NCBI RefSeq assembly: GCF_001423125.1
Contig: NZ_LMNW01000035.1
Span: 328 to 64,327 of the forward strand
DNA length: 64,000 bases
Source of the DNA: Duganella sp. Leaf126
GTDB taxonomy: Bacteria; Pseudomonadota; Gammaproteobacteria; Burkholderiales; Burkholderiaceae_D
Direction: 5' to 3'
In this document: piece by piece, positions 1-8,107 of the stretch
How the letters are laid out: each line of letters starts with the position of its first letter
How positions within the stretch are numbered: the stretch's first letter is position 1
The notes under the pieces: generated by a model
The model's database searches: none
The model's input: only the letters and a program-made list of their open reading frames with translations
What the model was told of the DNA's origin: nothing
Position numbers and translations under genes: made by a program

Positions 1-1035
1 GACAACCAGGGCCGCATCCATTTAAAGAGCAGCCATGCCGCCAGCGAACTGACATTGGGCCACCTGATCCACGCGGCAGATAATTATCGCGGCAGCCTGC
101 GCGGCACCGGCGCCGAACTGCGCACCGACGGCTACGGCGCCGTGCGCGCCGGCGCCGGTTTGCTGGTGTCGAGCTACAAGCTCACGCACGGCGCCGACAG
201 TCGCGAGCCGGCCGGCGACAACGCGGCCGGCATGGCGCTGCTGAAGCAGGCCGCAACATTGGGCGAGACCTTCAGCGGCGCCGCCAAAACCCATCAAACG
301 GTGGCCTACGCCAGCCACCTGGGCGCGGCCAAGGCCGACACAAGCCGCCTCGACGACCAGGCAGCCCCGCTCAAGGCGCTGCTGAAGGCGGCGTCCGGCA
401 TGCTGAGCCAGGAAAGCGTGGACACCGCCAGGGCCGAGGCACCCGACAAACCAATTACGCCGGCTGACGACAAGCTGCCGCACGCGAGCGACGCCATCAT
501 CGCCATTGCCGCCAAGGCCGGACTTGGCGTGCTGGCCGGCGAACACCTGCAACTGGCCAATGGCGAGACGGTCACGCTGATGAGCGGCCAGGACAGCCAG
601 TTCGCCACCGGCGGCCAGATGCGTGTGCACAGCGGCCAGGCCATCGGTGTGCTTGGCGGCGCGGTGAACGCAGGGGAAGGCAATGTCGGCATGCAACTGA
701 TCGCGGCCAAGGGAGCAGTCGAGCTTCAAGCTCAGCATGATGTACTGACCATCCAGGCCCGTGACCAGATCAACGTTATCAGCGCCAACGCCCATATCGA
801 CTGGGCCGCTGCGAAAAGCGTCATGTTATCGACGGCAGGCGGCGCCAACATCACCATTACGGGAGGCAATATCACGGTTCAATGCCCAGGAAAAATCACC
901 GTCCATGCTGGCAAAAAGTATTTCGATGGGCCAGTCCGCGCGCCTTATTCGATGCCTGACCTGCCCGACAGCATCTGCGTGGAATGCCTGAAGAAATCAC
1001 TGATGGCCGCGCCTGCATTCACCATGGTGGGATGA
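1..1035 (+). CDS. vgrG: Type VI secretion tip protein VgrG, C-terminal part (5' end outside window)
   Basis: The open frame runs in from the left edge, so only the last 344 residues are visible. They read like the post-gp27/gp5 part of Oxalobacteraceae VgrG proteins: a GSLRGTGAELRTDGYGAVRAG segment, then a repetitive beta-rich DUF2345-type stretch (GEHLQLANGETVTL, then short aspartate- and histidine-containing repeats). VgrG trimers form the spike of the type VI needle, and the C-terminal region carries or docks effectors. The gene is followed 3 bases later by a DUF4123 adaptor and then an effector, the standard vgrG-adaptor-effector arrangement. Seen: family-like sequence and context. Inferred: cargo is the lipase at 2630. 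The alternative of a VgrG-like phage spike is unlikely given the neighbours. Confidence 0.85.
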   Translation, partial: DNQGRIHLKSSHAASELTLGHLIHAADNYRGSLRGTGAELRTDGYGAVRAGAGLLVSSYKLTHGADSREPAGDNAAGMALLKQAATLGETFSGAAKTHQTVAYASHLGAAKADTSRLDDQAAPLKALLKAASGMLSQESVDTARAEAPDKPITPADDKLPHASDAIIAIAAKAGLGVLAGEHLQLANGETVTLMSGQDSQFATGGQMRVHSGQAIGVLGGAVNAGEGNVGMQLIAAKGAVELQAQHDVLTIQARDQINVISANAHIDWAAAKSVMLSTAGGANITITGGNITVQCPGKITVHAGKKYFDGPVRAPYSMPDLPDSICVECLKKSLMAAPAFTMVG

Positions 1036-1038
1036 GCC

Positions 1039-1860
1039 ATGTTCATCAACAAATACAGGGCAGACTGGCAAACGTTTCTCGATGCACTGGCATCAAAATA
1101 TGTCGCTACCGCGCATACAATCTACTTGCTACTGGACGCAGTGTTTTCTCCGGGATTGGATCGTCGTTTTAACGAGCTTTCACCGTCACTGCTGTTCGAC
1201 GCCCGTCCCGGGTGTACGGCTGAAACCCGTGACGTATCGCCATTCCTGGTCCGCTACGCCCACACCGAGGCGCATTACTATACGAGGCGGCTCGCACCAT
1301 GCAGCGGATTTCCGATGATGAGTGTAATCACTACGCAAGAAAGTCAAACCACATTGGCCCGTCGGCTTGCGGCGTGGTGTGTCGTGGAAGCCGACCAGCA
1401 GCGATTCAATTTCAGGTTTCCCGATACGAGACGCCTGCCCTGTATCTATGCAGCGCTCACCGAGCAGCAGAGACAGCAAATGACAGGACCAGCCGCGGAA
1501 TGGTCTTACATCGCGCGTGACGGCACGTGGGAACACTTATCGCTGATTCCTGGCATTACCTCTATCCACAATGATGTACCAAAATTGACTGCGCAACAGT
1601 TTGCAGCGCTGGTGGCGGACAGCGAGGGCGACGAGATAGCCAGCATGTTGCATTACCGGGGAGTGATGACCACTGAAGACCCTTACCTGCATCATCTGAT
1701 CATCTCCGAAGCGCTAAAGGTCTCCCGATCGAGCTCCTTGAACGCACAAGACAAATTGGACTGGTGTGAAAGTTGCATATTGGAGCGCCAATTACTCTCC
1801 ACACCAAAAATCATATCGAAATTCTCCAGCTGGAAAAAAGCCCGGCTCACCAACAATTAA
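1039..1860 (+). CDS. DUF4123 domain protein, type VI effector adaptor/chaperone
   Basis: 273 residues, no signal peptide. The N-terminal half fits DUF4123 (also called Tap or TEC): a hydrophobic strand IYLLLDA near residue 28, then RFPDTRRLP at residues 126-134 and the LTEQQ...MTGP segment typical of the family. DUF4123 proteins load a specific effector onto its cognate VgrG and are not secreted themselves. The gene starts 3 bases after vgrG and is followed by a lipoprotein gene and a Tle-type lipase, so the lipase is the likely client. The family role is known; the pairing is inferred from position. Confidence 0.8.
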   Translation: MFINKYRADWQTFLDALASKYVATAHTIYLLLDAVFSPGLDRRFNELSPSLLFDARPGCTAETRDVSPFLVRYAHTEAHYYTRRLAPCSGFPMMSVITTQESQTTLARRLAAWCVVEADQQRFNFRFPDTRRLPCIYAALTEQQRQQMTGPAAEWSYIARDGTWEHLSLIPGITSIHNDVPKLTAQQFAALVADSEGDEIASMLHYRGVMTTEDPYLHHLIISEALKVSRSSSLNAQDKLDWCESCILERQLLSTPKIISKFSSWKKARLTNN

Positions 1861-1874
1861 AAGGAGTGGTTACG

Positions 1875-2633
1875 ATGCGATCATCAAAATTATTCAAATC
1901 CTTTATCTTCCCGGCGGCGCTGGCGCTGATGCTTGCAACGACATTGTCAGCCTGCGCCAAAACAAAGGTTGCCGCAAGCATCCACGGTGTGAATTATAGC
2001 GAAGACACGTTCCAGTATTTTCTTAGCGACCCTGAAGACACTGGCAACTACGGAGGTGGAGAGACAGTCGATCCTTATTCGGCAGGCGGAACAATGTGTT
2101 GTTTCTCACTGCCAGCGCAATGGAAGCCCGGGATTAAAGTAAGAATCAAAATTTCATACTGGCCTCCAAAAAAAGAAGATGAGAAGCTAAAGGAATTTAC
2201 GGACGTTCAAATCGTTGAGGTCCCGCGCTACGTCAACGGCAAACCCGGAGAATTGTGGGTACTGAGGGGCAAGGATGGCGCGTTGAGTATAGTGAGCAGC
2301 GATTATCAGCCAAATCATGCAAAGTGGCCTGGAGCGATCAAGGGGTGGCCGGTTCCATCTTTGGAGTATCGAAGGAAACTCTATGACATGGATATTAAGC
2401 ACGAACAAGGTGGCGTAGAACTCTACGAGGAAATGCTAAGACAATTGGAAGAATCCCCTCAGACGAGAGCGAAAGACTCTTGGGACTTCGCCAAAAAATA
2501 TGACCAGTCATCTCTATCCGGATTTTCCGGGCCGGACGATAAAAAATACATAGATTTCCTAAAAATCAGTTATCAAGATTCTCTAGAAACAAGCAAATTA
2601 AGGGTTGCCAATTTAAAAAAGAGGCGACCATGA
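1875..2633 (+). CDS. DUF3304-family lipoprotein, candidate immunity protein for the adjacent lipase
   Basis: The ATG at 1875 is preceded by a clean AAGGAG at 1861-1866; an upstream in-frame extension lacks one. The 252-residue product begins with a lipoprotein signal and lipobox LSAC, with the lipidated cysteine at residue 27, so the mature protein should sit on the periplasmic side. The rest resembles DUF3304 proteins (VRIKISYWPPK, then a PGELWVLRGKDG segment). Its stop overlaps the start of the downstream lipase gene (ATGA, 2630-2633), which implies coupled expression. Periplasmic lipoproteins are the usual immunity partners of Tle phospholipases, so immunity is a reasonable inference, but it is unproven for DUF3304 here. 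The gene is clearly AT-richer than vgrG. Confidence 0.7.
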   Translation: MRSSKLFKSFIFPAALALMLATTLSACAKTKVAASIHGVNYSEDTFQYFLSDPEDTGNYGGGETVDPYSAGGTMCCFSLPAQWKPGIKVRIKISYWPPKKEDEKLKEFTDVQIVEVPRYVNGKPGELWVLRGKDGALSIVSSDYQPNHAKWPGAIKGWPVPSLEYRRKLYDMDIKHEQGGVELYEEMLRQLEESPQTRAKDSWDFAKKYDQSSLSGFSGPDDKKYIDFLKISYQDSLETSKLRVANLKKRRP

Positions 2634-4765
2634 GTACAACCCTAATACCCGCGGCGAGGGAAAACTATTTATACGCATCTAATTTTGAAAAATTTTTTTC
2701 TATTGACGATAAGAATGAAATACGCCACAAGTGGGAATTAAGAGAGCAGCCAGAGTTAGGCACCCCAGGGAAATCCTGCGAAACCAACCTATTTTTTGGT
2801 TTCTTTTTTGACGGGACAAAAAATAACTATATCTTGGCAGAATCCTCCAAAACTCACTCAAATGTCGCGCGTCTGTACGATTGCTTCCCCGGGCTGAGTG
2901 TAAAGGGAGTATTACCTGATTCTACCGAATGGAAAGATAATCAATCTCTTTATTCTAATTTTTTCAGAGTCTACATACCCGGAGTTGCCTCACCGTTCGA
3001 ACAGGTCAATGACACTGGAGAAAGTATCGACAAGGACCGAGGCGGAGCGTTTGGCTATAAAGGTGGAGCAAGAATTGTGTGGGCTATGATTCAGTCCATC
3101 AACAATGTTCATCGTTATTTTTTGAAGCAACCGCTGTTATCACCCGACGAGACCAAATCTGTCATCGACAGGTTAGTTCTCGACCGCGATCGTCTGGCAG
3201 TGATGAAGCCTGGAACGTATCTCGCAGCCAGAATTCCTAACGAAGACGTTAAAGCACGTACGCGGATGGAGTTTGAGAAAATTCTCAAACGGTTGCACTC
3301 GGCCGTATCGAATCACTGGCCGAACGCGAGCGGGAAAGCCGCCAAAACCGATCCTTCGATAGTCAAAAAAATATTCATTTCAACGTTCGGGTTCTCACGC
3401 GGCGCGACACAGGCGAGAGCTTTTACCAACTGGATGATGGCCTTGTGCTCGTTGGATGCGCGTCTCTCCAAAAGAGGCGCAGCGATGACGTTGGGCGGTT
3501 TTGAAGTGGAGTTCAGTTTCCTGGGACTGTTCGACGCGGCCGCTTCCATCGGCCTCGGTAATACATTGGGCAATACCCTGTACGGAAAACTGTTCGACGG
3601 CCATGGTGCCTGGGCGGATGCTGAAAGCAGCTTACGTATTCCTCCCGGATTGCGCTGTGTACACTTGGTGGCGGCGCACGAGATACGCCGAAGTTTTCCG
3701 CTGGACTCGATCTCTGTAAAACAATCGCTTCCGGACAATACCGATGAAATCGTTGTGCCTGGGGTCCATTCCGACCTAGGCTGCGGCTACATGCCCCGCG
3801 AACAAGGCAGGGGAATCGACGCGGATGGCGGTGATATGCTGTCAAGGATCCCCCTCATCTATATGTATCGTGAGGCCAGGCTGGCTGGCGTACCGCTCAA
3901 ACTAGAGCGCGCGAACGATTCCGCGAAGCTTAGATTCATACTTTTGCCGGAAACTTTAAAAGCCTTCAACGCCTACATCGCCACCTGCAAGGTCAAAAGC
4001 GGCACGCTGACAGCGATCATGCGCGACCAGAACAAGAAGCGGATGCTCTGGAATAAAGCCCGCCGAGCGAGTGGTAAAACCCCGATCGAAGCGACGGCCA
4101 GCTTCAAACGCGCCAGCACCTTCGATCAAAACGATTTACATAGTTCCAATCTCGAATTCGAGCAAGAAATCAAGTCGTTTGAACGGTGGCTTGCGGATAA
4201 GGGAAAGGGCTTTACCCCGCGTTTGCAAGCGCCTGGATTCGACAACGATTACGAGGACGAGTGGGAAGAGATCGCCAGCTGGTGGCACAATGAACCGACA
4301 CCCGGTCCGGAAGTCCTGGAATTTTTCGATAACTACGTCCACGATTCCCGTGCATGGTTTAAATTAATCCCAGGCAATCCGGACAATGAGACGGAATTGA
4401 TCGTCAAGCTGAAGCAATGGAGCCAAAGGCGTCAGCGCACCCAGGCCTACAACGCAAAACAGGACAAGGAGTATGTCGAAAGAAGGAAGATCAGGAAACT
4501 GACGAGCGATGATGGCTTAGCAAACAACGAGCTCCCGCCTGCGCCAATGCTCGATGGGTTGACCGACAATGAGCGCCGTGCGAGCGAAGAATTTGAGCGC
4601 ACCGGGAAAATTCCGAGAATGTTGACCACCGGCCGCGAACCGTTCGACTCGCTCTGGATGCCTGCGCGGGCAGGCTATTTACGTTATCGGAAGATTTACA
4701 GCGGCTTTGACAGCGTGCTGATCTCATCGGTGAACAGGCAAACCCAGGACGAATCTGCCGCATGA
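2630..4765 (+). CDS. Tle1-like (DUF2235) type VI lipase effector
   Basis: 711 residues, no signal peptide. The fold signatures of the DUF2235/T6SS_Tle1-like catalytic domain are present: FFFDGTKNN around residue 61, the nucleophile elbow GFSRG at residues 254-258 (Ser256), LGLFDAAAS after it, and VPGVHSDLG at about 377-383 with the expected His/Asp. The C-terminal 300 residues are charged and unassigned. Such enzymes hydrolyse phospholipids in rival cells after delivery by VgrG. It overlaps the lipoprotein gene by four bases. The 5' third is AT-rich while the 3' part approaches the host composition, a mosaic look common in effector modules. Precise Tle class and substrate bond cannot be told from the sequence alone. 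Confidence 0.85.
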   Translation: MSTTLIPAARENYLYASNFEKFFSIDDKNEIRHKWELREQPELGTPGKSCETNLFFGFFFDGTKNNYILAESSKTHSNVARLYDCFPGLSVKGVLPDSTEWKDNQSLYSNFFRVYIPGVASPFEQVNDTGESIDKDRGGAFGYKGGARIVWAMIQSINNVHRYFLKQPLLSPDETKSVIDRLVLDRDRLAVMKPGTYLAARIPNEDVKARTRMEFEKILKRLHSAVSNHWPNASGKAAKTDPSIVKKIFISTFGFSRGATQARAFTNWMMALCSLDARLSKRGAAMTLGGFEVEFSFLGLFDAAASIGLGNTLGNTLYGKLFDGHGAWADAESSLRIPPGLRCVHLVAAHEIRRSFPLDSISVKQSLPDNTDEIVVPGVHSDLGCGYMPREQGRGIDADGGDMLSRIPLIYMYREARLAGVPLKLERANDSAKLRFILLPETLKAFNAYIATCKVKSGTLTAIMRDQNKKRMLWNKARRASGKTPIEATASFKRASTFDQNDLHSSNLEFEQEIKSFERWLADKGKGFTPRLQAPGFDNDYEDEWEEIASWWHNEPTPGPEVLEFFDNYVHDSRAWFKLIPGNPDNETELIVKLKQWSQRRQRTQAYNAKQDKEYVERRKIRKLTSDDGLANNELPPAPMLDGLTDNERRASEEFERTGKIPRMLTTGREPFDSLWMPARAGYLRYRKIYSGFDSVLISSVNRQTQDESAA

Positions 4766-4981
4766 AGCGCCGACCTCGATCACCAGCTTTCTTCGGCACG
4801 ATCAGGATGCCGGCGAACCGGCGGACTTCTGCATAACCAGGTTCACCTGCGCCACTGCATGCAGCCACGTGAACGCCGTGGATGGAACAGAGGGCCGTCA
4901 CCGGATTGACCGGAAACGCCGCGCGATAAATTTAACAGGTAAAAAACCACGGCCGGCCGGCATAAACTTTCTGGCGGCGCG

Positions 4982-5284
4982 TCAAATCCGCCCGCGCCTG
5001 AACTCGGCCAGAAACGCCTTCACCTGTTGCGCCGACAGTACCTGCACCGCGTCGCCATGCCACGCATACAGGTACTGGTCGCGGCCCAGGCGGTCGGTCA
5101 GCTTGGCGTCGAGCAGGAAGCAGGTGCCCAGCGGGTAGGTGTCCAGGTCCTTCAGGCGCTGCGAACACTGGACCGGCAGCGCCGGCGAAAACGCCTGGCC
5201 CGGCACCGGGTGGATTGCCACCGCGCCGCGGCGCTGCACCGAGTGCACAGCGACCTGGCGGTAGGCGTAGCTATCGCGCGCCAT
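4982..5284 (-). CDS. Small conserved-looking hypothetical protein coupled to ispF
   Basis: 100 residues, start ATG at 5284 overlapping the ispF stop by one base (TGATG), which points to translational coupling. I do not recognise the family. The product is soluble, without signal or membrane segments, and has a DTYPLGTCFLLDAKLTDRLGR segment followed by a YAWHGDAV segment and a helical basic tail. It is the last gene of the minus-strand ispD-ispF run; the next gene beyond it is convergent. Codon use matches its neighbours, so I believe it is a real gene rather than chance frame. Confidence 0.65.
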   Translation of the reverse strand: MARDSYAYRQVAVHSVQRRGAVAIHPVPGQAFSPALPVQCSQRLKDLDTYPLGTCFLLDAKLTDRLGRDQYLYAWHGDAVQVLSAQQVKAFLAEFRRGRI

Positions 5285-5778
5285 CAGTCGGCGGTCGCCA
5301 GCAGCAGCGCTACCGCCTCGGCGGCAATGCCTTCTTCGCGGCCCAGGTAGCCGAGCTTCTCGTTGGTCTTGGCCTTGATGTTGACCTGCCCCACCTCCAC
5401 GCCCAGGTCCTGCGCGACATTGGCGCACATGGCGGCGATGTGCGGCGCCATCTTCGGTTTCTGGGCGATGATGGTGGCGTCGATATTACCGATGCGGTAG
5501 CCGGTGGCCGCCACGCGCCGCGCCGCTTCCTTGAGCAGCGTGCGCGAGTCGGCGCCCTTGAACTGGGCGTCGGTGTCCGGGAAATGCTTGCCGATGTCGC
5601 CCAGCGCGGCAGCGCCCAGGATGGCGTCGGTAATCGCATGCAGCAGCACGTCGGCGTCCGAGTGGCCCAGCAAGCCAAGGTGGTGCGGGATGTCGACGCC
5701 GCCGATGATCAGCTTGCGGCCTTCGACCAGGGCGTGGCAATCGTAGCCCTGGCCGATACGGAATGGAAGTTTGCTCAT
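5284..5778 (-). CDS. ispF: 2-C-methyl-D-erythritol 2,4-cyclodiphosphate synthase
   Basis: 164 residues from the ATG at 5778 (preceded by GAAAGA; a TTG four codons earlier is possible but less likely). It converts CDP-methylerythritol 2-phosphate to the cyclic diphosphate in the MEP isoprenoid pathway. Family marks are clear: IGQGYDCH with the zinc ligands Asp and His, GHSDADVLLHAI, GDIGKHFPDTD and the C-terminal KTNEKLGYLGR. Length is normal for IspF trimers. It follows ispD by 16 bases and overlaps a small downstream gene, so the two MEP enzymes are co-transcribed, as in most proteobacteria. Confidence 0.97.
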   Translation of the reverse strand: MSKLPFRIGQGYDCHALVEGRKLIIGGVDIPHHLGLLGHSDADVLLHAITDAILGAAALGDIGKHFPDTDAQFKGADSRTLLKEAARRVAATGYRIGNIDATIIAQKPKMAPHIAAMCANVAQDLGVEVGQVNIKAKTNEKLGYLGREEGIAAEAVALLLATAD

Positions 5779-5794
5779 GTATTCTTTCAATAGA

Positions 5795-6493
5795 TTATTC
5801 GCCGGCAGCCAGGTACATCTCGGCGATGCGGATGTCGGCCGGCAGCGTGACTTTCAGGTTGCGGGGATGGCCTTCAATCAGCCGTGGCGACAGGCCCAGT
5901 CGTTCCACGGCGCTGGCGTCGTCGGTGATGGCATCGGCGTCCGGCGCACTGGCGAGCGCCCGCTGCAGCAGTGCGTAGCTGAACATCTGCGGCGTTTGCG
6001 CCAGCCACAGGCCGCTGCGCGGCACCGTGCTGACCTGGTCTCCGCTGCGCTTGACGGTATCGACCACCGGCAAAGCCAGCAGGCCGCCGGCCGGATGGTC
6101 GCCCACGCCGTGCACCAGTTTCTCGATCAGCGCCGGGGTCACGCCCGGACGCGCGGCGTCGTGCACCATCACCAGGTCGGTATCGGCGATGGCGCCCTGC
6201 AGCGCGCGCAAGCCGTTCAGGACCGAGTCCATGCGGGTGGCGCCGCCGCAGCGCAGCACCGTTACGCGGTCCAGGTCTGGCGGCAGCACGCCGTCGATCT
6301 GGCCGTCGTCGGGGCTGACCACGACATAGGTATGGGCGATCAATGCGCTGGCGCGGAAGGCATCGACGGCGTGGCGCAGCAGCGGCTTGCCACCGACGGG
6401 CAGGTATTGTTTGGGGCCGTTGGCGGCCATGCGCGCGCCGACGCCGGCGGCGGGCAGCAAGGCGAAATAGCGGGGTTGCTTGGTATCGGTCAT
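5795..6493 (-). CDS. ispD: 2-C-methyl-D-erythritol 4-phosphate cytidylyltransferase
   Basis: 232 residues from the ATG at 6493. It transfers CMP from CTP to methylerythritol phosphate, the third step of the MEP pathway. The N-terminal nucleotide loop LPAAGVGARM and GPKQYLPVGGKPLL, then VMVHDAARPGVTP, are the standard IspD signatures. The gene begins 5 bases after the stop of the exported HEXXH protein gene and is followed by ispF. Unlike many gammaproteobacteria, ftsB is not next to it here. Confidence 0.97.
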   Translation of the reverse strand: MTDTKQPRYFALLPAAGVGARMAANGPKQYLPVGGKPLLRHAVDAFRASALIAHTYVVVSPDDGQIDGVLPPDLDRVTVLRCGGATRMDSVLNGLRALQGAIADTDLVMVHDAARPGVTPALIEKLVHGVGDHPAGGLLALPVVDTVKRSGDQVSTVPRSGLWLAQTPQMFSYALLQRALASAPDADAITDDASAVERLGLSPRLIEGHPRNLKVTLPADIRIAEMYLAAGE

Positions 6494-6498
6494 GTGTT

Positions 6499-7194
6499 CT
6501 ATGGTCTGCGGCGACGCTGTTCGATGATGCGGCGGATGTCGCCGTTGCAAGCATCGCCCAGGCGCGCGTATTCCTGCGGGGTGTCGATTTTAGCCTGTTC
6601 GACGTTGCCCTTGTCAAATTCGGCCTTGATGAACGGGAACCAGATGCTGTTGATCTCGTGCTGCAGCGCCGATTGCGCCGTACCCGACGGCGCGTACAGC
6701 GGCCTGGCGTCGAAGCGCTTCTCCAGCGCCGCGCGCACCACCTGCTCCACCCGCACCAGGTTGTCCATATAGGCTTTCAGGTGGCGCTGCTCGTGTGCGA
6801 GGATGACGTCGTAGGCGCAGGTACCGGGCGCGAATTCGTTGCCGACGTAGATCAGCACGGGCGCGTAATTGAGCTTGACCTCGACCTTGGGCGCCACGCA
6901 CTCGTAGCCGCTGGCCGGGTCCTGCAGCATCGGCCCGCCCAGCGTGGCCGAATACTGGGCCCGCGTCACGGTCAGGCCCAGCGTTTCGCGCCGGCCGTCG
7001 ATGCTGCCCGTCTTGAGGGTCAGGGCCCGGTACGGCAGCTGGTTGTTGATGGTAAAACCGTTGCTCTTGGTAGAGAGCACCGAGATGGTCTTGCTGATCG
7101 TGTCTTCGCAGCGGACCTGGAATGGCGTGCGCGCTGCGGCAGCATGGGCACCAATGCCCAAGCTGGTCAGCAACGCAAACGCCAGGATCCGCAC
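6499..7194 (-). CDS. Exported protein of unknown function with a HEXXH zinc motif
   Basis: 231 residues. The start is the GTG at 7194, two bases after the Nudix stop; it yields a signal peptide (RILAFALLTSLGIGAHA) ending near residue 17-20, so the protein is periplasmic or secreted. The middle holds HEQRH at residues 134-138, a HEXXH pattern typical of zincin metallopeptidases, set in AYDVILAHEQRHLKAYMDN, a helix-like context. Several cysteines (CED, YECVAP, TCAYD, GDACNG) could form disulfides. I cannot place it in a named family with confidence; proteins of the DUF922 type have a comparable layout. Its position between a Nudix gene and ispD suggests co-transcription, not shared function. 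Confidence 0.75.
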   Translation of the reverse strand: MRILAFALLTSLGIGAHAAAARTPFQVRCEDTISKTISVLSTKSNGFTINNQLPYRALTLKTGSIDGRRETLGLTVTRAQYSATLGGPMLQDPASGYECVAPKVEVKLNYAPVLIYVGNEFAPGTCAYDVILAHEQRHLKAYMDNLVRVEQVVRAALEKRFDARPLYAPSGTAQSALQHEINSIWFPFIKAEFDKGNVEQAKIDTPQEYARLGDACNGDIRRIIEQRRRRP

Positions 7195-7196
7195 GC

Positions 7197-7760
7197 TCAG
7201 CCCAGCTTCCAGTCGCCGGCGCGCAGCTTGTCGAGCCAGAAGGCGCCGATCACGGTTTTGACGTCGGTGACCTTGCCTTCGCGCACCCACTGCAGCAGCT
7301 CGTCGAGCGGCGCCGTAAACAGTTCGAGGAATTCGCCGTCGTCGAGCTTTTGCTCGCCGGCCACCAGGCCACGGGCCAGGTAGATGTCGAGGTGCTCGTC
7401 GGCATAGGCGATGGCGTTGTGGATGGTGCAGACGTACTGCCAGTCGGTGGCGGTGTAGCCGGTTTCCTCGACCAGCTCGCGCTTGGCGCAGTCGAGCGGG
7501 TCTTCGTTGGGGTCGATCTTACCGGCAGGGAATTCGATGAAGGTGCGATGCAGCGGGTAGCGGAACTGGTTTTCCAGCAGGACCCGGCCATCGTCGAACA
7601 CCGGCAGGATCACTACCGCGCCCGGGTGCTTGATGTACTCGCGCACGGCATGGCGGCCATCGGGCAGTTCGATATTGTCGCGTTGGACTTTGAGGAAGTG
7701 GCCGTTGTAGGCCAGATCGCCGTCGAGGCGGGTTTCGGTCAGATTCACTTGCTGCTCCAC
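7197..7760 (-). CDS. Nudix hydrolase, ADP-ribose pyrophosphatase type
   Basis: 187 residues. The Nudix box is complete (G-x5-E-x7-REL-x-EE-x-G, roughly residues 80-102) and the C-terminal layout after it (DEHLDIYLA then GEFLELF) matches the NudF-like ADP-sugar group, in which a glutamate in the last part completes the active site. It would hydrolyse ADP-ribose or related nucleotide sugars in the cytosol. It lies 35 bases after the DUF2818 gene and directly before the exported HEXXH protein gene. In Burkholderiales a Nudix gene of this type sits after nuoN and DUF2818 as a rule. Exact substrate is not readable. Confidence 0.9.
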   Translation of the reverse strand: MEQQVNLTETRLDGDLAYNGHFLKVQRDNIELPDGRHAVREYIKHPGAVVILPVFDDGRVLLENQFRYPLHRTFIEFPAGKIDPNEDPLDCAKRELVEETGYTATDWQYVCTIHNAIAYADEHLDIYLARGLVAGEQKLDDGEFLELFTAPLDELLQWVREGKVTDVKTVIGAFWLDKLRAGDWKLG

Positions 7761-7795
7761 GGAGATTCGAAGAGCAACAGTGTATCAGTGGTGAC

Positions 7796-8107
7796 TTAGT
7801 TATGGGGACGGCGCAGGTAGCGCACGATATATCCCGGAAAACCCAGGACCAGGAACAGGCAGGCGGAGATCGCGTAAAACTCCCAGGTCTGCGGGAAGCG
7901 CGTGCCGATCTGCGCTTCGAGCGCCATGCCGATGGCGCCCACCACGAAGTATAGGACCACCATCTCGGCCAGCCGCACCCACAGCGGCTTGCCCGTTACA
8001 AAAACACGTGCTGGCACCAGGGCCAGCAGCTTGTCATTGAAGAACGGCAGGTTGGCAGCCGCGACGGCTATCGCGATCACCAACCAGCTTGCAACGCTCA
8101 CGTCCAT
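7796..8107 (-). CDS. DUF2818 family membrane protein
   Basis: 103 residues with three hydrophobic segments (SWLVIAIAVAAANL, LAEMVVLYFVVGAIGMAL, AISACLFLVLGFPGYIV). The ATG at 8107 shares a base with the nuoN stop (TGATG), so it is translated with the complex I genes. DUF2818 proteins are found directly behind nuoN in betaproteobacteria; their function is unknown to me. The location suggests a role in complex I assembly or membrane context, which is inference only. Confidence 0.85.
   Translation of the reverse strand: MDVSVASWLVIAIAVAAANLPFFNDKLLALVPARVFVTGKPLWVRLAEMVVLYFVVGAIGMALEAQIGTRFPQTWEFYAISACLFLVLGFPGYIVRYLRRPHN

Noticed and set aside
4937..4965. Terminator for the ispF run
   Set aside because: GCCGGCCGGC before a T-run on the minus strand is palindromic but leaves no proper loop; too weak to list.
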